From JBBQIY01 sp964553035 (GTDB lineage: Bacteria > Verrucomicrobiota > Kiritimatiellia > RFP12 > UBA3636), in assembly GCA_964553035.1 (NCBI GenBank), contig CAZKJH010000037.1, forward strand, positions 1-28,654: DNA of 28,654 bases, given 5' to 3'. Under the pieces are notes generated by a model, which saw only the letters and a list, made by a program, of their open reading frames with translations, was not told the DNA's origin and made no database searches. Both the position numbers and the translations under genes were made by a program. Of the stretch, positions 7,010 to 14,975 are shown piece after piece (within the stretch, counting starts at the first letter, position 1; every line of letters begins with the position of its first letter).

Positions 7010-7519
7010 ATGGAAGAAAAAAGCACTTGTAAACCGAGCGATGGCCGTCCTGACTGGGACACGTACTTCATGGACATCGCGCACGTTGTCAGCACACGCG
7101 GCAACTGCTCCCGTCGCCGCGTTGCGGCTATCATCGTCAAAGACCGCCGCATCATCTCCACCGGCTACAATGGCACGCCGCGTGGCGTCAAGAATTGCAT
7201 GGACGGCGGTTGCCCTCGTTGCGCGAGCACCGCGCCCTCGGGAAGCGGCCTCGGCGACTGCATCTGCTCCCACGCCGAGGAGAATAGCCTCACGCAAGCC
7301 GCCTATCACGGTATCTCCACGAAAGATGCCGCCATCTACGTGACGCTCAGCCCCTGCCTCACCTGCGCGAAGATGATCATCAACGCCGGGATTAAAGAGG
7401 TTATCTACGACGAAGAGTACTCCTTCAACGAGCAAACCCGTGCCCTGCTTGCCGAGGCCAAGGTACTCTGCCGCCGTATCGAGCACTACCACCGCCCCAC
7501 GCTCATCAGAGCGGAATAA
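7010..7519 (+). CDS. dCMP deaminase-like cytidine/deoxycytidylate deaminase
   Basis: A 169-residue zinc-dependent deaminase of the ComEB/dCMP deaminase family, which converts dCMP to dUMP for thymidylate synthesis. The zinc site is complete: HAEEN (His and catalytic Glu) and PCLTC (two Cys). A four-Cys insertion before it (NCMDGGCPRC ... CIC) is typical of phage- and bacterial-type dCMP deaminases and may hold a second zinc. The start at 7010 was chosen over the upstream in-frame ATG at 6956, because the latter lies inside the double-hairpin repeat. A weak AGGA precedes 7010. ComEB-like competence roles are not supported by context. A dUTPase gene at 12008 supplies the other route to dUMP. 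Confidence 0.88.
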   Translation: MEEKSTCKPSDGRPDWDTYFMDIAHVVSTRGNCSRRRVAAIIVKDRRIISTGYNGTPRGVKNCMDGGCPRCASTAPSGSGLGDCICSHAEENSLTQAAYHGISTKDAAIYVTLSPCLTCAKMIINAGIKEVIYDEEYSFNEQTRALLAEAKVLCRRIEHYHRPTLIRAE

Positions 7520-7605
7520 TGAAGTAGCGGAGGCGGTCTGCTCGCAGGCTGCGTACTTCATTTCAAAGAAAACATACTTTTTTTTGAATTTTGTCATTTT
7601 GGGGG

Positions 7606-7634
7606 TTTTCAAACTCCTGCCGATGTGCGATAAT
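7606..7634 (+). promoter_or_regulatory. Putative promoter of the fab operon
   Basis: TTTTCA (7606-7611), 17-bp spacer, GATAAT (7629-7634, five of six matches). The start site would be about 50 nt before fabD. The -35 is weak. Confidence 0.45.
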
Positions 7635-7689
7635 GACGACTTAATTTCCAACCCTTCTTAGGACAACCGAACCAGAACAGCAGAAACAC

Positions 7690-8610
7690 ATGAACGACAT
7701 TTCAGCAATATTTGCAGGACAGGGTGCCCAAGCCGTAGGCATGGGCAAAGATCTCGCAGAGGCCTATCCCGAGTGCGCAGCGCTTTTCGCGAAGGCGGAC
7801 GAAATTCTCGGGTTCAAGCTTTCAACATTCTGCTTCGACGGCCCGGCCGAGGAGCTGACCAAGACGAACATCTGCCAGCCGGCCATCTTTGTGATGAGTG
7901 CCGCCTGCTTTACCGCGTTCCGTAAATTGCGCCCTGAAGTCACGTTCACCTCCTTTGCCGGCCTCAGTCTGGGTGAATGGACAGCCCTCTGGGCATCTGG
8001 TGCCGTTTCCTTCGAGCAAACCGTCCGCATTCTCGAAGCCCGCGGTCGCCTCATGCAGGAAGCCTGCGAAGCAAACCCTTCTGGCATGGTTTCCATCATC
8101 CGCGTTTCGGTCGATGTCGCCAAGGAGATTGCGGCCGCATCCGGTTGCACCGTGTCCAACTACAATTCTGCTGAACAAACCGTACTCTCCGGATCCAAAG
8201 AGAACGTTGATGCCGCTGCGAAGCTTGCCGCTGAAAAAGGTGCTCGTGCTGTTGTCCTCCCGGTTGCCGGTGCTTACCACTCCGCCTTCATGACCCCTGC
8301 GGCCGAGAAGCTGGCCTCCGTATTAGCACAGGCTGAGATCAAGACTCCCTCGATTCCCGTTCTTTCGAACTTCACAGGCCTCCCCCACGGCAGCCCCGAT
8401 GAAATTCGTAAAGCGATGCTTGCGCAAATCACCGGTTCCGTCCGCTGGACTGATAACGTTGCGTGGATGCTTGCGCACGCGACCACGAAGTTTATAGAAT
8501 TCGGACCCGGTAAGGTTCTCACAGGGCTCATCAAGCGCGCAGCCCCCGAAGCAGCCCTTTTTAACGTCGCCGCTGCCGAGCAGGCCCAGAGCGTGGCACA
8601 GTCCATCTAA
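7690..8610 (+). CDS. fabD: Malonyl-CoA:ACP transacylase
   Basis: A 306-residue cytoplasmic enzyme that moves malonyl from CoA to acyl carrier protein, supplying the chain extender for fatty-acid synthesis. The N-terminal FAGQGAQAVGMG is the family signature. The nucleophile is S93 in GLSLGEW, and the catalytic His is H197 in AGAYHSAFM. Length is normal. It is the first gene of fabD-fabG-acpP-fabF, all on the plus strand. No Shine-Dalgarno sequence is visible (AACAGCAGAAACAC before the ATG), although acpP in the same operon has one. Confidence 0.96.
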   Translation: MNDISAIFAGQGAQAVGMGKDLAEAYPECAALFAKADEILGFKLSTFCFDGPAEELTKTNICQPAIFVMSAACFTAFRKLRPEVTFTSFAGLSLGEWTALWASGAVSFEQTVRILEARGRLMQEACEANPSGMVSIIRVSVDVAKEIAAASGCTVSNYNSAEQTVLSGSKENVDAAAKLAAEKGARAVVLPVAGAYHSAFMTPAAEKLASVLAQAEIKTPSIPVLSNFTGLPHGSPDEIRKAMLAQITGSVRWTDNVAWMLAHATTKFIEFGPGKVLTGLIKRAAPEAALFNVAAAEQAQSVAQSI

Positions 8611-8647
8611 CCCCACACTAACCTCTTACCGGAAGAATCCCTTTTCT

Positions 8648-9382
8648 ATGAAGACAGCCATTGTTACTGGTTCAGCTCGCGGCATCGGTCGTGCTATTTG
8701 CGAACAACTCGCCGCCGACGGTGTCGACAACATTGTCGTTTGCGACCTCAAGGCTGAATGGTGCGGCGAAACCGTCGATGCCATCAAGACACTCGGCAAG
8801 AATGCGGTAGCGCTTGAGCTGAATGTCGCCAGTGCCGAGAGCATTGAAAAAGGTATCGCCTCTGCAATCGAACAGTTCGGCCAGATCGACATCTGCGTCA
8901 ACAACGCTGGCATCACAAAGGATGGTCTCCTGATGCGCATGAGCGAAGAAGATTGGGATGCTGTTCTGGACATCAACCTCAAGGGTTCTTTCCTCGTCAC
9001 GAAGACCGTGACCAAGTACATGATGAAGGCCCGAACCGGCTCAGTCGTTAACATCGCCTCCATCGTGGGCATCATGGGCAACGCCGGGCAGTGCAACTAC
9101 TCTGCCTCCAAGGGTGGCCTCATCGCCTTCACCAAGTCCGCCGCACGCGAACTCGCTGGACGCAACGTCCGCGTCAACGCCGTCGCCCCTGGCTTCATCG
9201 CATCGAAAATGACCGAAGTCCTTTCCGACGAAGTGAAAAACAAGATGATGGAGAACATCCCCATGAAGCGCCTCGGGTCACCGGCCGACATCGCAAAAGC
9301 GGTTTCGTTCCTCGCTGGGGACAATTCGACGTACATCACCGGCCAAACGATCAGCGTAAATGGCGGCATGTTGATGCCCTAA
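8648..9382 (+). CDS. fabG: 3-oxoacyl-ACP reductase
   Basis: A 244-residue short-chain dehydrogenase that reduces 3-oxoacyl-ACP with NADPH. The cofactor motif is TGSARGIG at 7-14, the NNAG motif is at 85-88, and the catalytic set is S138, Y151 and K155 (YSASK). The C-terminal GQTISVNGGMLMP is typical of FabG. It lies 37 nt after fabD, with only a weak GGAAG upstream of the start. Position between fabD and acpP makes FabG much more likely than a generic SDR. Confidence 0.95.
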   Translation: MKTAIVTGSARGIGRAICEQLAADGVDNIVVCDLKAEWCGETVDAIKTLGKNAVALELNVASAESIEKGIASAIEQFGQIDICVNNAGITKDGLLMRMSEEDWDAVLDINLKGSFLVTKTVTKYMMKARTGSVVNIASIVGIMGNAGQCNYSASKGGLIAFTKSAARELAGRNVRVNAVAPGFIASKMTEVLSDEVKNKMMENIPMKRLGSPADIAKAVSFLAGDNSTYITGQTISVNGGMLMP

Positions 9383-9458
9383 TTCTAACTTTCCCGACGC
9401 ACTCGCAAGAGCGCACTAACTTCAAGAACAACCAACACACGAACCAAGGAATTATACC

Positions 9459-9716
9459 ATGACCCTCGAAGAAAAAGTAAAGCAGATCGTTATTGAGAGC
9501 CTCCACAGCAACGAATCCGAAGTTAAACCTGAAGCTCACTTCGTCAACGACCTCGGAGCCGACTCGCTCGACCAGGCCGAACTCATGATGAACATCGAAG
9601 ACGCATTCAAAGATTACATCGGCGACAACATCCCTGAGTCCGATGCTGAGAAGTTCGAAACCGTTGGATCGGTCATCGAATTCCTCCGTGGCAAAGGCGT
9701 TCCCGAGACGCTGTAA
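9459..9716 (+). CDS. acpP: Acyl carrier protein
   Basis: An 85-residue acidic helical protein. The phosphopantetheine attachment site is Ser36 in GADSLDQAE. It carries the growing acyl chain between FabD, FabG and FabF. The start has AAGGA about 10 nt upstream. The C-terminal extension is slightly longer than the 77-78 residues of E. coli ACP. Confidence 0.97.
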   Translation: MTLEEKVKQIVIESLHSNESEVKPEAHFVNDLGADSLDQAELMMNIEDAFKDYIGDNIPESDAEKFETVGSVIEFLRGKGVPETL

Positions 9717-9857
9717 TCGGCATCCTGCAGATCCCCGGCACTGGCCGGTACAGAACGGTTGACCGGATTTCATCTTGTCACCGTTCATTCCTTTTCCTGA
9801 ACAGAGGCGGGCAAGCTAGCCGCACCAAAACTAAAAACACTACTGCAACATAAGATT

Positions 9858-11093
9858 ATGCACCGTATAGTAATCACAGGTATGGGCGTTGTATCGCCCT
9901 TGGGTTCCGACTTGGACACCTTCTGGTCCAGGATCTCGTCTGGCACCAATGGAGTCGGCAAGATTACGCGTTTTGATGCGTCAGCCTTCCCCGTTCAAAT
10001 CGCAGCCGAAGTCAAGGACTTCGATGTCAACGCCTTCATCGATCCAAAAGCACAACGCCGCATGGATCCTTTCACACACTACGCCATCGCTGCATCAGCC
10101 ATGGCTGTGAAAGATTCTGGAATCGACTTCTCCGCCTACGACCCCTTCCGCTGCGGCTGCATTATCTCGTCTGGCGTCGGGGGCATCACGACAACAGAAG
10201 CCGAAGTGCTGAAGATGGTGGAAAAAGGCCCAACGCGGGTCTCCCCTTTCTGTATCCCACAGATCATCGTCAACATTGCCTCCGGTCTGGTTGCAATTGA
10301 GCACGGCCTCAAGGGACCCAACTATGCCGTAATTTCAGCCTGCGCATCAGGTCTTCACAGCATTGGAAACGCCATGCGCCTGATTCAGTATGGTGACGTG
10401 GATGTCATGCTCGCCGGCGGAGCCGAAGCGGCCGTCAGCCCGATTTCCATCGCGGGATTTGCAGCACTGCATGCGCTTTCGAAACGCAATGACGACCCCG
10501 CCACGGCCAGCCGCCCGTTCGACAAGGATCGCGACGGATTCATCATGGCTGAAGGCGGAGCTGTCCTCGTCCTCGAGTCGTACGAGCACGCCATGAAACG
10601 CGGTGCAAGGATCTACGCCGAAGTGTCCGGTTTCGGACAGACCTGCGATGCGTTCCACATGACCGCCCCGGCCGACACCGCTGAAGGTTCGACCCGAGCC
10701 ATGACCGATGCCATGAAGGACGCCAAGGTTAACGCTTCTGACATTCATTACATCAATGCACACGGAACATCGACCCCGATGAACGACCGCATTGAGACGC
10801 TTGCCATCAAGCAGGCCCTCGGCGAAGCCGAAGCTCGCCGCGTGATGATTTCGTCCTCGAAATCTATGACGGGTCACATGCTCGGTGCTGCTGGTGCTAT
10901 CGAATCGATCGTCTGTGCACTCGCCATCAAGAACGGTGTCGTCCCTCCCACGATCAACTACACGACACCAGATCCTGATTGCGATCTGGATTACGTGCCC
11001 AACACCGCTCGCGAAACAAAAGTCGAAGTCTGCGCGAACAATTCGCTCGGCTTTGGCGGACACAATGCTTGTGCGATCTTCAAGAAGGTCTAG
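9858..11093 (+). CDS. fabF: 3-oxoacyl-ACP synthase II (KAS II)
   Basis: A 411-residue condensing enzyme that elongates acyl-ACP with malonyl-ACP. The catalytic triad is complete: C162 in SACASGLHS, H302 in NAHGTSTP and H340 in TGHMLGAAG. GFGGHNACAIF closes the protein, as usual for FabF. A 141-bp gap separates it from acpP and could hold an internal promoter or processing site, but I see no strong one. No Shine-Dalgarno sequence is present. The operon ends in the terminator at 11108-11141. fabH, plsX and fabZ are not in this window. Confidence 0.96.
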   Translation: MHRIVITGMGVVSPLGSDLDTFWSRISSGTNGVGKITRFDASAFPVQIAAEVKDFDVNAFIDPKAQRRMDPFTHYAIAASAMAVKDSGIDFSAYDPFRCGCIISSGVGGITTTEAEVLKMVEKGPTRVSPFCIPQIIVNIASGLVAIEHGLKGPNYAVISACASGLHSIGNAMRLIQYGDVDVMLAGGAEAAVSPISIAGFAALHALSKRNDDPATASRPFDKDRDGFIMAEGGAVLVLESYEHAMKRGARIYAEVSGFGQTCDAFHMTAPADTAEGSTRAMTDAMKDAKVNASDIHYINAHGTSTPMNDRIETLAIKQALGEAEARRVMISSSKSMTGHMLGAAGAIESIVCALAIKNGVVPPTINYTTPDPDCDLDYVPNTARETKVEVCANNSLGFGGHNACAIFKKV

Positions 11094-11107
11094 GCACACC
11101 TCGCATC

Positions 11108-11141
11108 AAAAAGGCGCTCCGCTCAAGCGGGGCGCCTTTTT
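11108..11141 (+). terminator. Intrinsic terminator of the fab operon
   Basis: A 15- to 16-bp stem, AAAAAGGCGCTCCGCT paired with AGCGGGGCGCCTTTTT with one G-U pair and a tiny loop, running into T residues. The A-tract arm makes it potentially bidirectional, so it could also end the minus-strand unit from 11925. Confidence 0.9.
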
Positions 11142-11196
11142 ATTACACCTTTTTACAAGTGTTCTTTCAGAGATTAAGTGATGGTTACAGGTATTG

Positions 11197-11925
11197 CTAC
11201 TTTAATGCGTAGAGCCGGTTCTTTGCAGTCAGACTGACACGTTTAGAGTAATGATAAATCTGTGTTTTCTCGGTTTCATGAGCAGTGGCAATCGAGGTCG
11301 GTACTTCAATCACAAAGTCGGCAAAATGCGGGGCATTGAACGCTACAAAGGCGAGCGAGATCACATCAACGAGCTTTTCGGGGCGTTGTCCAAGATCGGG
11401 AAAGGCCACAGGTCCAGTATCGGTCTGATAGGCGTCGCCGCCTTGCCGTCTTGTATTCATCGTCTTGACAGGATACTCCACGATTGCACGCAGGCCGATC
11501 TCATCGTTCCATATCTCCGTTTGTGCAACGATGGGGTTGCATTCAAGGGTGGCGTGAATAATTTCTTGAGTCGTGATCAGCTCTTCCGGGTTTTTGGATT
11601 CCACCAAATGATGTTCGGGCCCGCCCCACATCTGCTCAGTTGGTTTTCGTGTTTTATAGTTAGAGTTCAGCGATGCCTTCCTACGAAAGATCAACCCATT
11701 CTCAGGGCCGAATATTGGAAGAAAGTCGTAGTTATCCTCATAAAATAGATTTTGTTCTGCAAACGTATCCTCGCTCTTGCATGAAGCACACTGGATAAAG
11801 TCCTCCGTCAATCCAGTCCGTTCATCGATGATGCGTGTGCGCGACTCCACCCAGAACCTGACTGCATTAAAAGACGCAGTTCCGATGAGAAAAGATTTTC
11901 CGTAATCCAAAGGTGTCATAATCAT
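11197..11925 (-). CDS. Conserved-looking protein of unknown function
   Basis: A 242-residue soluble protein that I cannot assign. It contains YGKSFLIGTASFNAVRFWVE near the N-terminus, one CxxC pair (CASC) that could hold metal if a dimer supplies the rest, and DNYDFLPIFG. The C-terminal half is rich in IEYPVKTMN, YQTDTGPVAFPDL and SLAFVAFNAPHFADFVIE, and reads like a beta-rich domain. There are no membrane segments or signal peptide. AAGGA 7 nt before the ATG at 11925 supports this start. It follows dut in the same orientation with an 82-bp gap. Confidence 0.75.
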   Translation of the reverse strand: MIMTPLDYGKSFLIGTASFNAVRFWVESRTRIIDERTGLTEDFIQCASCKSEDTFAEQNLFYEDNYDFLPIFGPENGLIFRRKASLNSNYKTRKPTEQMWGGPEHHLVESKNPEELITTQEIIHATLECNPIVAQTEIWNDEIGLRAIVEYPVKTMNTRRQGGDAYQTDTGPVAFPDLGQRPEKLVDVISLAFVAFNAPHFADFVIEVPTSIATAHETEKTQIYHYSKRVSLTAKNRLYALK

Positions 11926-12007
11926 TTGTATTCCTTATTTATTTGTAACCGTTCATGGCGTATAGTAAATAGCTTCAGTATAATCGAACAGATCAGACGG
12001 ATCAGAC

Positions 12008-12436
12008 TCATACGCCCGTAGAGCCGAAGCCACCGCTGCTGCGGGCAGTCTCGGAAAGCGTATCGATCTCCTCAATCTGAACACGAATCACAGGGCAGAT
12101 GACCATCTGCGCGATACGCATGCCCTTCTTGACCTCGAAGGGCTCCTTGCCGAGGTTGATCGCGATAACACAGACTTCACCGCGGTATCCTTCGTCGATG
12201 GTGCCTGGCGTATTCAGAATCGTGATCGCGTTGCGAGCTGCGAGTCCGCTCCGGGGACGCACTTGCGCCTCCGTTCCGGGAGGCAACTCAATGGCAAAAC
12301 CAATTCGAATCGTTCTCCAGTCTCCTGGCTGAAGAACAAGGTCTTGAACAGAACAAAGATCAAGCCCCGAATCATCGGGATGAGCGTATTGCGGAATCAC
12401 AGCATCGGGGGATAATCGTTTAATCTTGAGCTTCAT
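12008..12436 (-). CDS. dut: Deoxyuridine 5'-triphosphate nucleotidohydrolase (dUTPase)
   Basis: A 142-residue trimeric dUTPase that hydrolyses dUTP to dUMP and pyrophosphate. All five family motifs are present: DSGLDL (22-27), PRSGLA (61-66), the uracil-binding NTPGTIDEGYRGE (75-87), GMRIAQMV (105-112) and the C-terminal RSSGGFGSTG (132-141) that closes over the active site. It lies 6 nt after the stop of the deacetylase-like gene, so it belongs to that transcription unit. Confidence 0.96.
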   Translation of the reverse strand: MKLKIKRLSPDAVIPQYAHPDDSGLDLCSVQDLVLQPGDWRTIRIGFAIELPPGTEAQVRPRSGLAARNAITILNTPGTIDEGYRGEVCVIAINLGKEPFEVKKGMRIAQMVICPVIRVQIEEIDTLSETARSSGGFGSTGV

Positions 12437-12442
12437 AAAATC

Positions 12443-13573
12443 TTACATTATCGGTTCAATGTCGACCGTGTAGTCGAGGTTCACAGGAACGCCAGTCGAA
12501 GTGGGGTCGCGCTGCACCGCGTTCCTTGGTATCGAAATTCTGAAGTAGAGCAGAACGCAGTTCTTATCGAGAATCTCTACATCAACGGGGAACAAGGTGT
12601 TGGAAGGGATCGAGACCTCAATCGTCTCGTCAGACTTAATCCCTTCGCAATCAAAATCCGCTACGGACTTATAGGAATCCGCACCGAAGACAACAACTGA
12701 CATTGGAAAGACGGAACCTTGAGGATGAGAGACCTTAACCACACCGAATTGCCCAGGAGACTGACGCTCGATTACCGTGGTAGCGAACACATGAACTCCA
12801 CCTACCACACGAATTCTTGGTAAAGCAAGAAAATCCGTCTTCGGGCCAATTTTCGCGATCGTGTCCCCGTATGTCATAGCAAAGTTGATCTTCGCCTCTT
12901 TTGCCGCCTTGGCAAGGGTAGGAGAATATTTCCCGAACGGATAACTAAAAACGGTACACCTTACTCCCGTTGCGCGTTTGATATCGGTACGAGAGGCACG
13001 AATCTCGTTGAAAGGTTTTTCATGGCGGTTGAGGTCGACAAGGTTTCGGGTATGGCCGCCGAAGCTGAAAACGCCTGCTTTCATCGCATCTCGGACCTCA
13101 GCCCACGACATCATGGCTATACCATTGAGAGCACGGCTTTCGTCTGGTTTTCGCCCTATAAAGGTCGTTGCAAGATTGATCACCGCCGTGAAATTCTGCT
13201 CCTTGAGAATAGGAGCCACCGTCGTCTGCAAATCCCGATAGGCCTTATCAAACGTAATCATCAAGGGTCGTTCAGGCAACGCAAGACCCCAAACTTTATA
13301 GGCGCGAAGACGTTCTGGAGAAACCGTTCGATAGCCATTTTGTGCGAGATCTCGCATTTGCTGATAGAACAGATCGAGCGGAACCGTATCCTTGTCATCG
13401 GAAGCTTGGGCAACTCGCTCATAGAGCAGGATTGGAACATCAACCGTTGGGAGAAATCTCGCACGGATATAAAGACCAAGTGCTATTGCTGCTAACGTCA
13501 ATGCCAGTGCGACGATTGTTTTGTAGAAAGCTTTTTTTTTCATGTCTTGTAAAAATGAGCGTGGAAAAGCCAT
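12443..13573 (-). CDS. Polysaccharide deacetylase-like membrane protein with degenerate active site
   Basis: A 376-residue protein with a basic N-terminus and one membrane segment (about 17-37), so the domain should face the periplasm. It follows the PgaB/IcaB-like deacetylase plan: PILLYERV (usually PILMYHxV), ITFDKAYRD (usually TFDDGY), FGGHTRNLVDL (usually HTxxH) and FSYPFGKYS. Metal ligands are lost at two positions, K110 for the second Asp and L178 for the second His, so deacetylation is unlikely unless chemistry has changed. A further beta-rich C-terminal domain of about 110 residues is present. An alternative start at Met11 (13543) gives a classic MKKK signal anchor; neither start has a Shine-Dalgarno sequence. 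It lies 16 nt after the methyltransferase gene. Confidence 0.82.
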   Translation of the reverse strand: MAFPRSFLQDMKKKAFYKTIVALALTLAAIALGLYIRARFLPTVDVPILLYERVAQASDDKDTVPLDLFYQQMRDLAQNGYRTVSPERLRAYKVWGLALPERPLMITFDKAYRDLQTTVAPILKEQNFTAVINLATTFIGRKPDESRALNGIAMMSWAEVRDAMKAGVFSFGGHTRNLVDLNRHEKPFNEIRASRTDIKRATGVRCTVFSYPFGKYSPTLAKAAKEAKINFAMTYGDTIAKIGPKTDFLALPRIRVVGGVHVFATTVIERQSPGQFGVVKVSHPQGSVFPMSVVVFGADSYKSVADFDCEGIKSDETIEVSIPSNTLFPVDVEILDKNCVLLYFRISIPRNAVQRDPTSTGVPVNLDYTVDIEPIM

Positions 13574-13589
13574 CGGTTTGCAAATAGCT

Positions 13590-14402
13590 TCAAGTATGCT
13601 TCAACACCGCTTCATGAATCGTTCGACCGTCGGCGAGTACCGGAGTCGCCCGCTCCCGCCATTGCCGGCGACGCGCATGAACGACGATCACATAACCTCG
13701 CGCCCAGAGCGTAAAAAAATCAAGTTGATCGGCAAACCAGTATTTCAACCGAACCCTTGCAGACACCTCATCCTCCTCCATGCCTTCCATAAGCAACTTG
13801 TACTCATAAATACGCACCATCTCGACGAAGAAACCGGAGTATGAGTCCACAGAAATAACATCAAAACCTGTCTTAAGAAATCGAAAAAGACCACGTTCGG
13901 TATAAGCGCCACCAATCATGCCCCCGATTGATTTCTGCGCATGATTCCGAAGGGCATTGATGAAACTGAAGCTCTTTCGGTACTGGGAACTGATAATGAG
14001 CTGGCCCGCGGACTTCAAAACTCGATTACATTCCTTGATAAAAAATTCGGGGTCTCGCATCGCCGCAAGCATGCCAAGAGAAACAACAACGACATCGAAC
14101 GCGTGCTGCTCAAAAGGGATCGTACCATTCGCATCGAGACAAATGACTTCCGACTCAAGGAATCGACTCGCCTCTTCCGCGAACTCAGGAGATCGTGCAA
14201 TGGTGGCCCAAACACCGCCGTATTCGCGAAGAAATGCCGACATGACGGGACTCGGCATGCCAATGTCAAGCATCACCATACCATCGTCTTTTTTTGAAGG
14301 CAGACACTTGATAACGGCATCAAGCTCAAGCCGATAAGGGAGACGACTTCTAAACCGATAAAAAAGCGTCTGCCCGTCTGGAGAAAGTGAACTGATATTC
14401 AT
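13590..14402 (-). CDS. SAM-dependent class I methyltransferase
   Basis: A 270-residue protein. The SAM-binding region is VMLDIGMPSPVMSAFLREYG, in which the usual GxGxG is degenerate. It is followed by the acidic strand end VICLDAN and the post-motif FDVVVVSLGMLAAMRDPEFFIKECNRVLKSAGQLIIS, characteristic of type 11-like methyltransferases. The substrate is unknown; co-transcription with a membrane-anchored deacetylase-like protein hints at a cell-envelope or glycan target. The ATG at 14402 was chosen because it lies 7 nt after the -10, and a GTG at 14408 would lie before the expected transcript start. This may be a leaderless message. Confidence 0.82.
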   Translation of the reverse strand: MNISSLSPDGQTLFYRFRSRLPYRLELDAVIKCLPSKKDDGMVMLDIGMPSPVMSAFLREYGGVWATIARSPEFAEEASRFLESEVICLDANGTIPFEQHAFDVVVVSLGMLAAMRDPEFFIKECNRVLKSAGQLIISSQYRKSFSFINALRNHAQKSIGGMIGGAYTERGLFRFLKTGFDVISVDSYSGFFVEMVRIYEYKLLMEGMEEDEVSARVRLKYWFADQLDFFTLWARGYVIVVHARRRQWRERATPVLADGRTIHEAVLKHT

Positions 14403-14409
14403 GCGCACG

Positions 14410-14439
14410 ATGGTATCAATTGAAGGGGGAAAGTGTCAA
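14410..14439 (-). promoter_or_regulatory. Strong-looking promoter giving a leaderless methyltransferase message
   Basis: Minus strand: perfect TTGACA (14434-14439), 18-bp spacer, TACCAT (14410-14415), then CGTGCGC and the ATG at 14402. The distance puts the start site at or next to the start codon. There is no room for a Shine-Dalgarno site. Confidence 0.6.
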
Positions 14440-14457
14440 TAGTGGAATTGGACAGCG

Positions 14458-14484
14458 CGAGTCATTTTTATAAAAAATGACTCG
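14458..14484. repeat. Perfect 12-bp hairpin in the intergenic region
   Basis: Arms CGAGTCATTTTT (14458-14469) and AAAAATGACTCG (14473-14484), three-base loop. It sits just upstream of the methyltransferase promoter. It could be a terminator for antisense transcription or a protein site; no U-tract follows in the plus direction. Confidence 0.55.
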
Positions 14485-14546
14485 TGCTAAGTTGCGAGTT
14501 GTGAGTTGCGAAATTTCAACTTTATCGCGAACGTTGTCGGTAGAGA

Positions 14547-14967
14547 AGTCGCTAGTGGCGAGTCGCTAGTTGCGAAAACATTATGTTGCGTGGACTCCAT
14601 TTTTCCTTGTTTTAGCAAGGATTGCCTTAAGTCCGCAACATAACGCAGTTAGAGCGAGATGCCACCTACACTGGGAGCATAGGCATCCTGCCTGTGCACA
14701 TATACCTCTGCTATGCCAAACAGGCAAGATGCCTGTTCTCCCAGTAACAACAACATCACCATAATCTCGCACAAAAGTGCAAGATTACAGTAGCAGACTA
14801 AGAAAACGGCACTCCTCACCTCACGCTAGGTTGCTTACTTTGAGACAAACTATCATTAAACCTACGAAGCGATGCTCATTAAACCCGTCTACGCAAAATG
14901 AAAAAGTCGCAAAATGGGGAACCCCTAAATTTAGAGTTTTCCCACCAGCGACTAGCAACTAGCGACT
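14547..14967. mobile_element. Candidate 420-bp element with imperfect terminal inverted repeats
   Basis: The ends 14547-14578 and 14937-14967 are inverted copies (AGTCGCTAGT followed by a diverged TGCTAGTCGCT-type segment and GAAAA), matching at roughly 26 of 32 positions. Related AGTTGCGAGT direct repeats lie just outside at 14490-14515. The inside holds the double-hairpin repeat at 14671-14744 and no gene. The ends are built from a simple repeated word, so independent origin is possible. The rest of 14409-14975 is gene-free. Confidence 0.35.
14671..14744. repeat. 74-bp double-hairpin repeat (related to the 53-bp family)
   Basis: Terminal arms CTGGGAG and CTCCCAG enclose two hairpins: AGGCA/TGCCT (14681-14693) and AACAGGCA/TGCCTGTT (14719-14737). 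It shares the GGAGCA...TGTTCTCC frame and the hairpin-linker-hairpin plan with the repeat at 6931-6983. Confidence 0.6.
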
Positions 14968-14975
14968 AATCAGCC

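Noticed and set aside
6803..7651. Minus-strand open frame of 282 codons
   Set aside because: Antisense to the cyclophilin end and the deaminase gene, whose motifs are intact.
10347..11099. Minus-strand open frame of 250 codons
   Set aside because: Antisense to fabF, which carries a complete catalytic triad.
14601..14760. Small ORFs on both strands in the pckG-methyltransferase gap
   Set aside because: They fall across the double-hairpin repeat and are produced by its palindromes.
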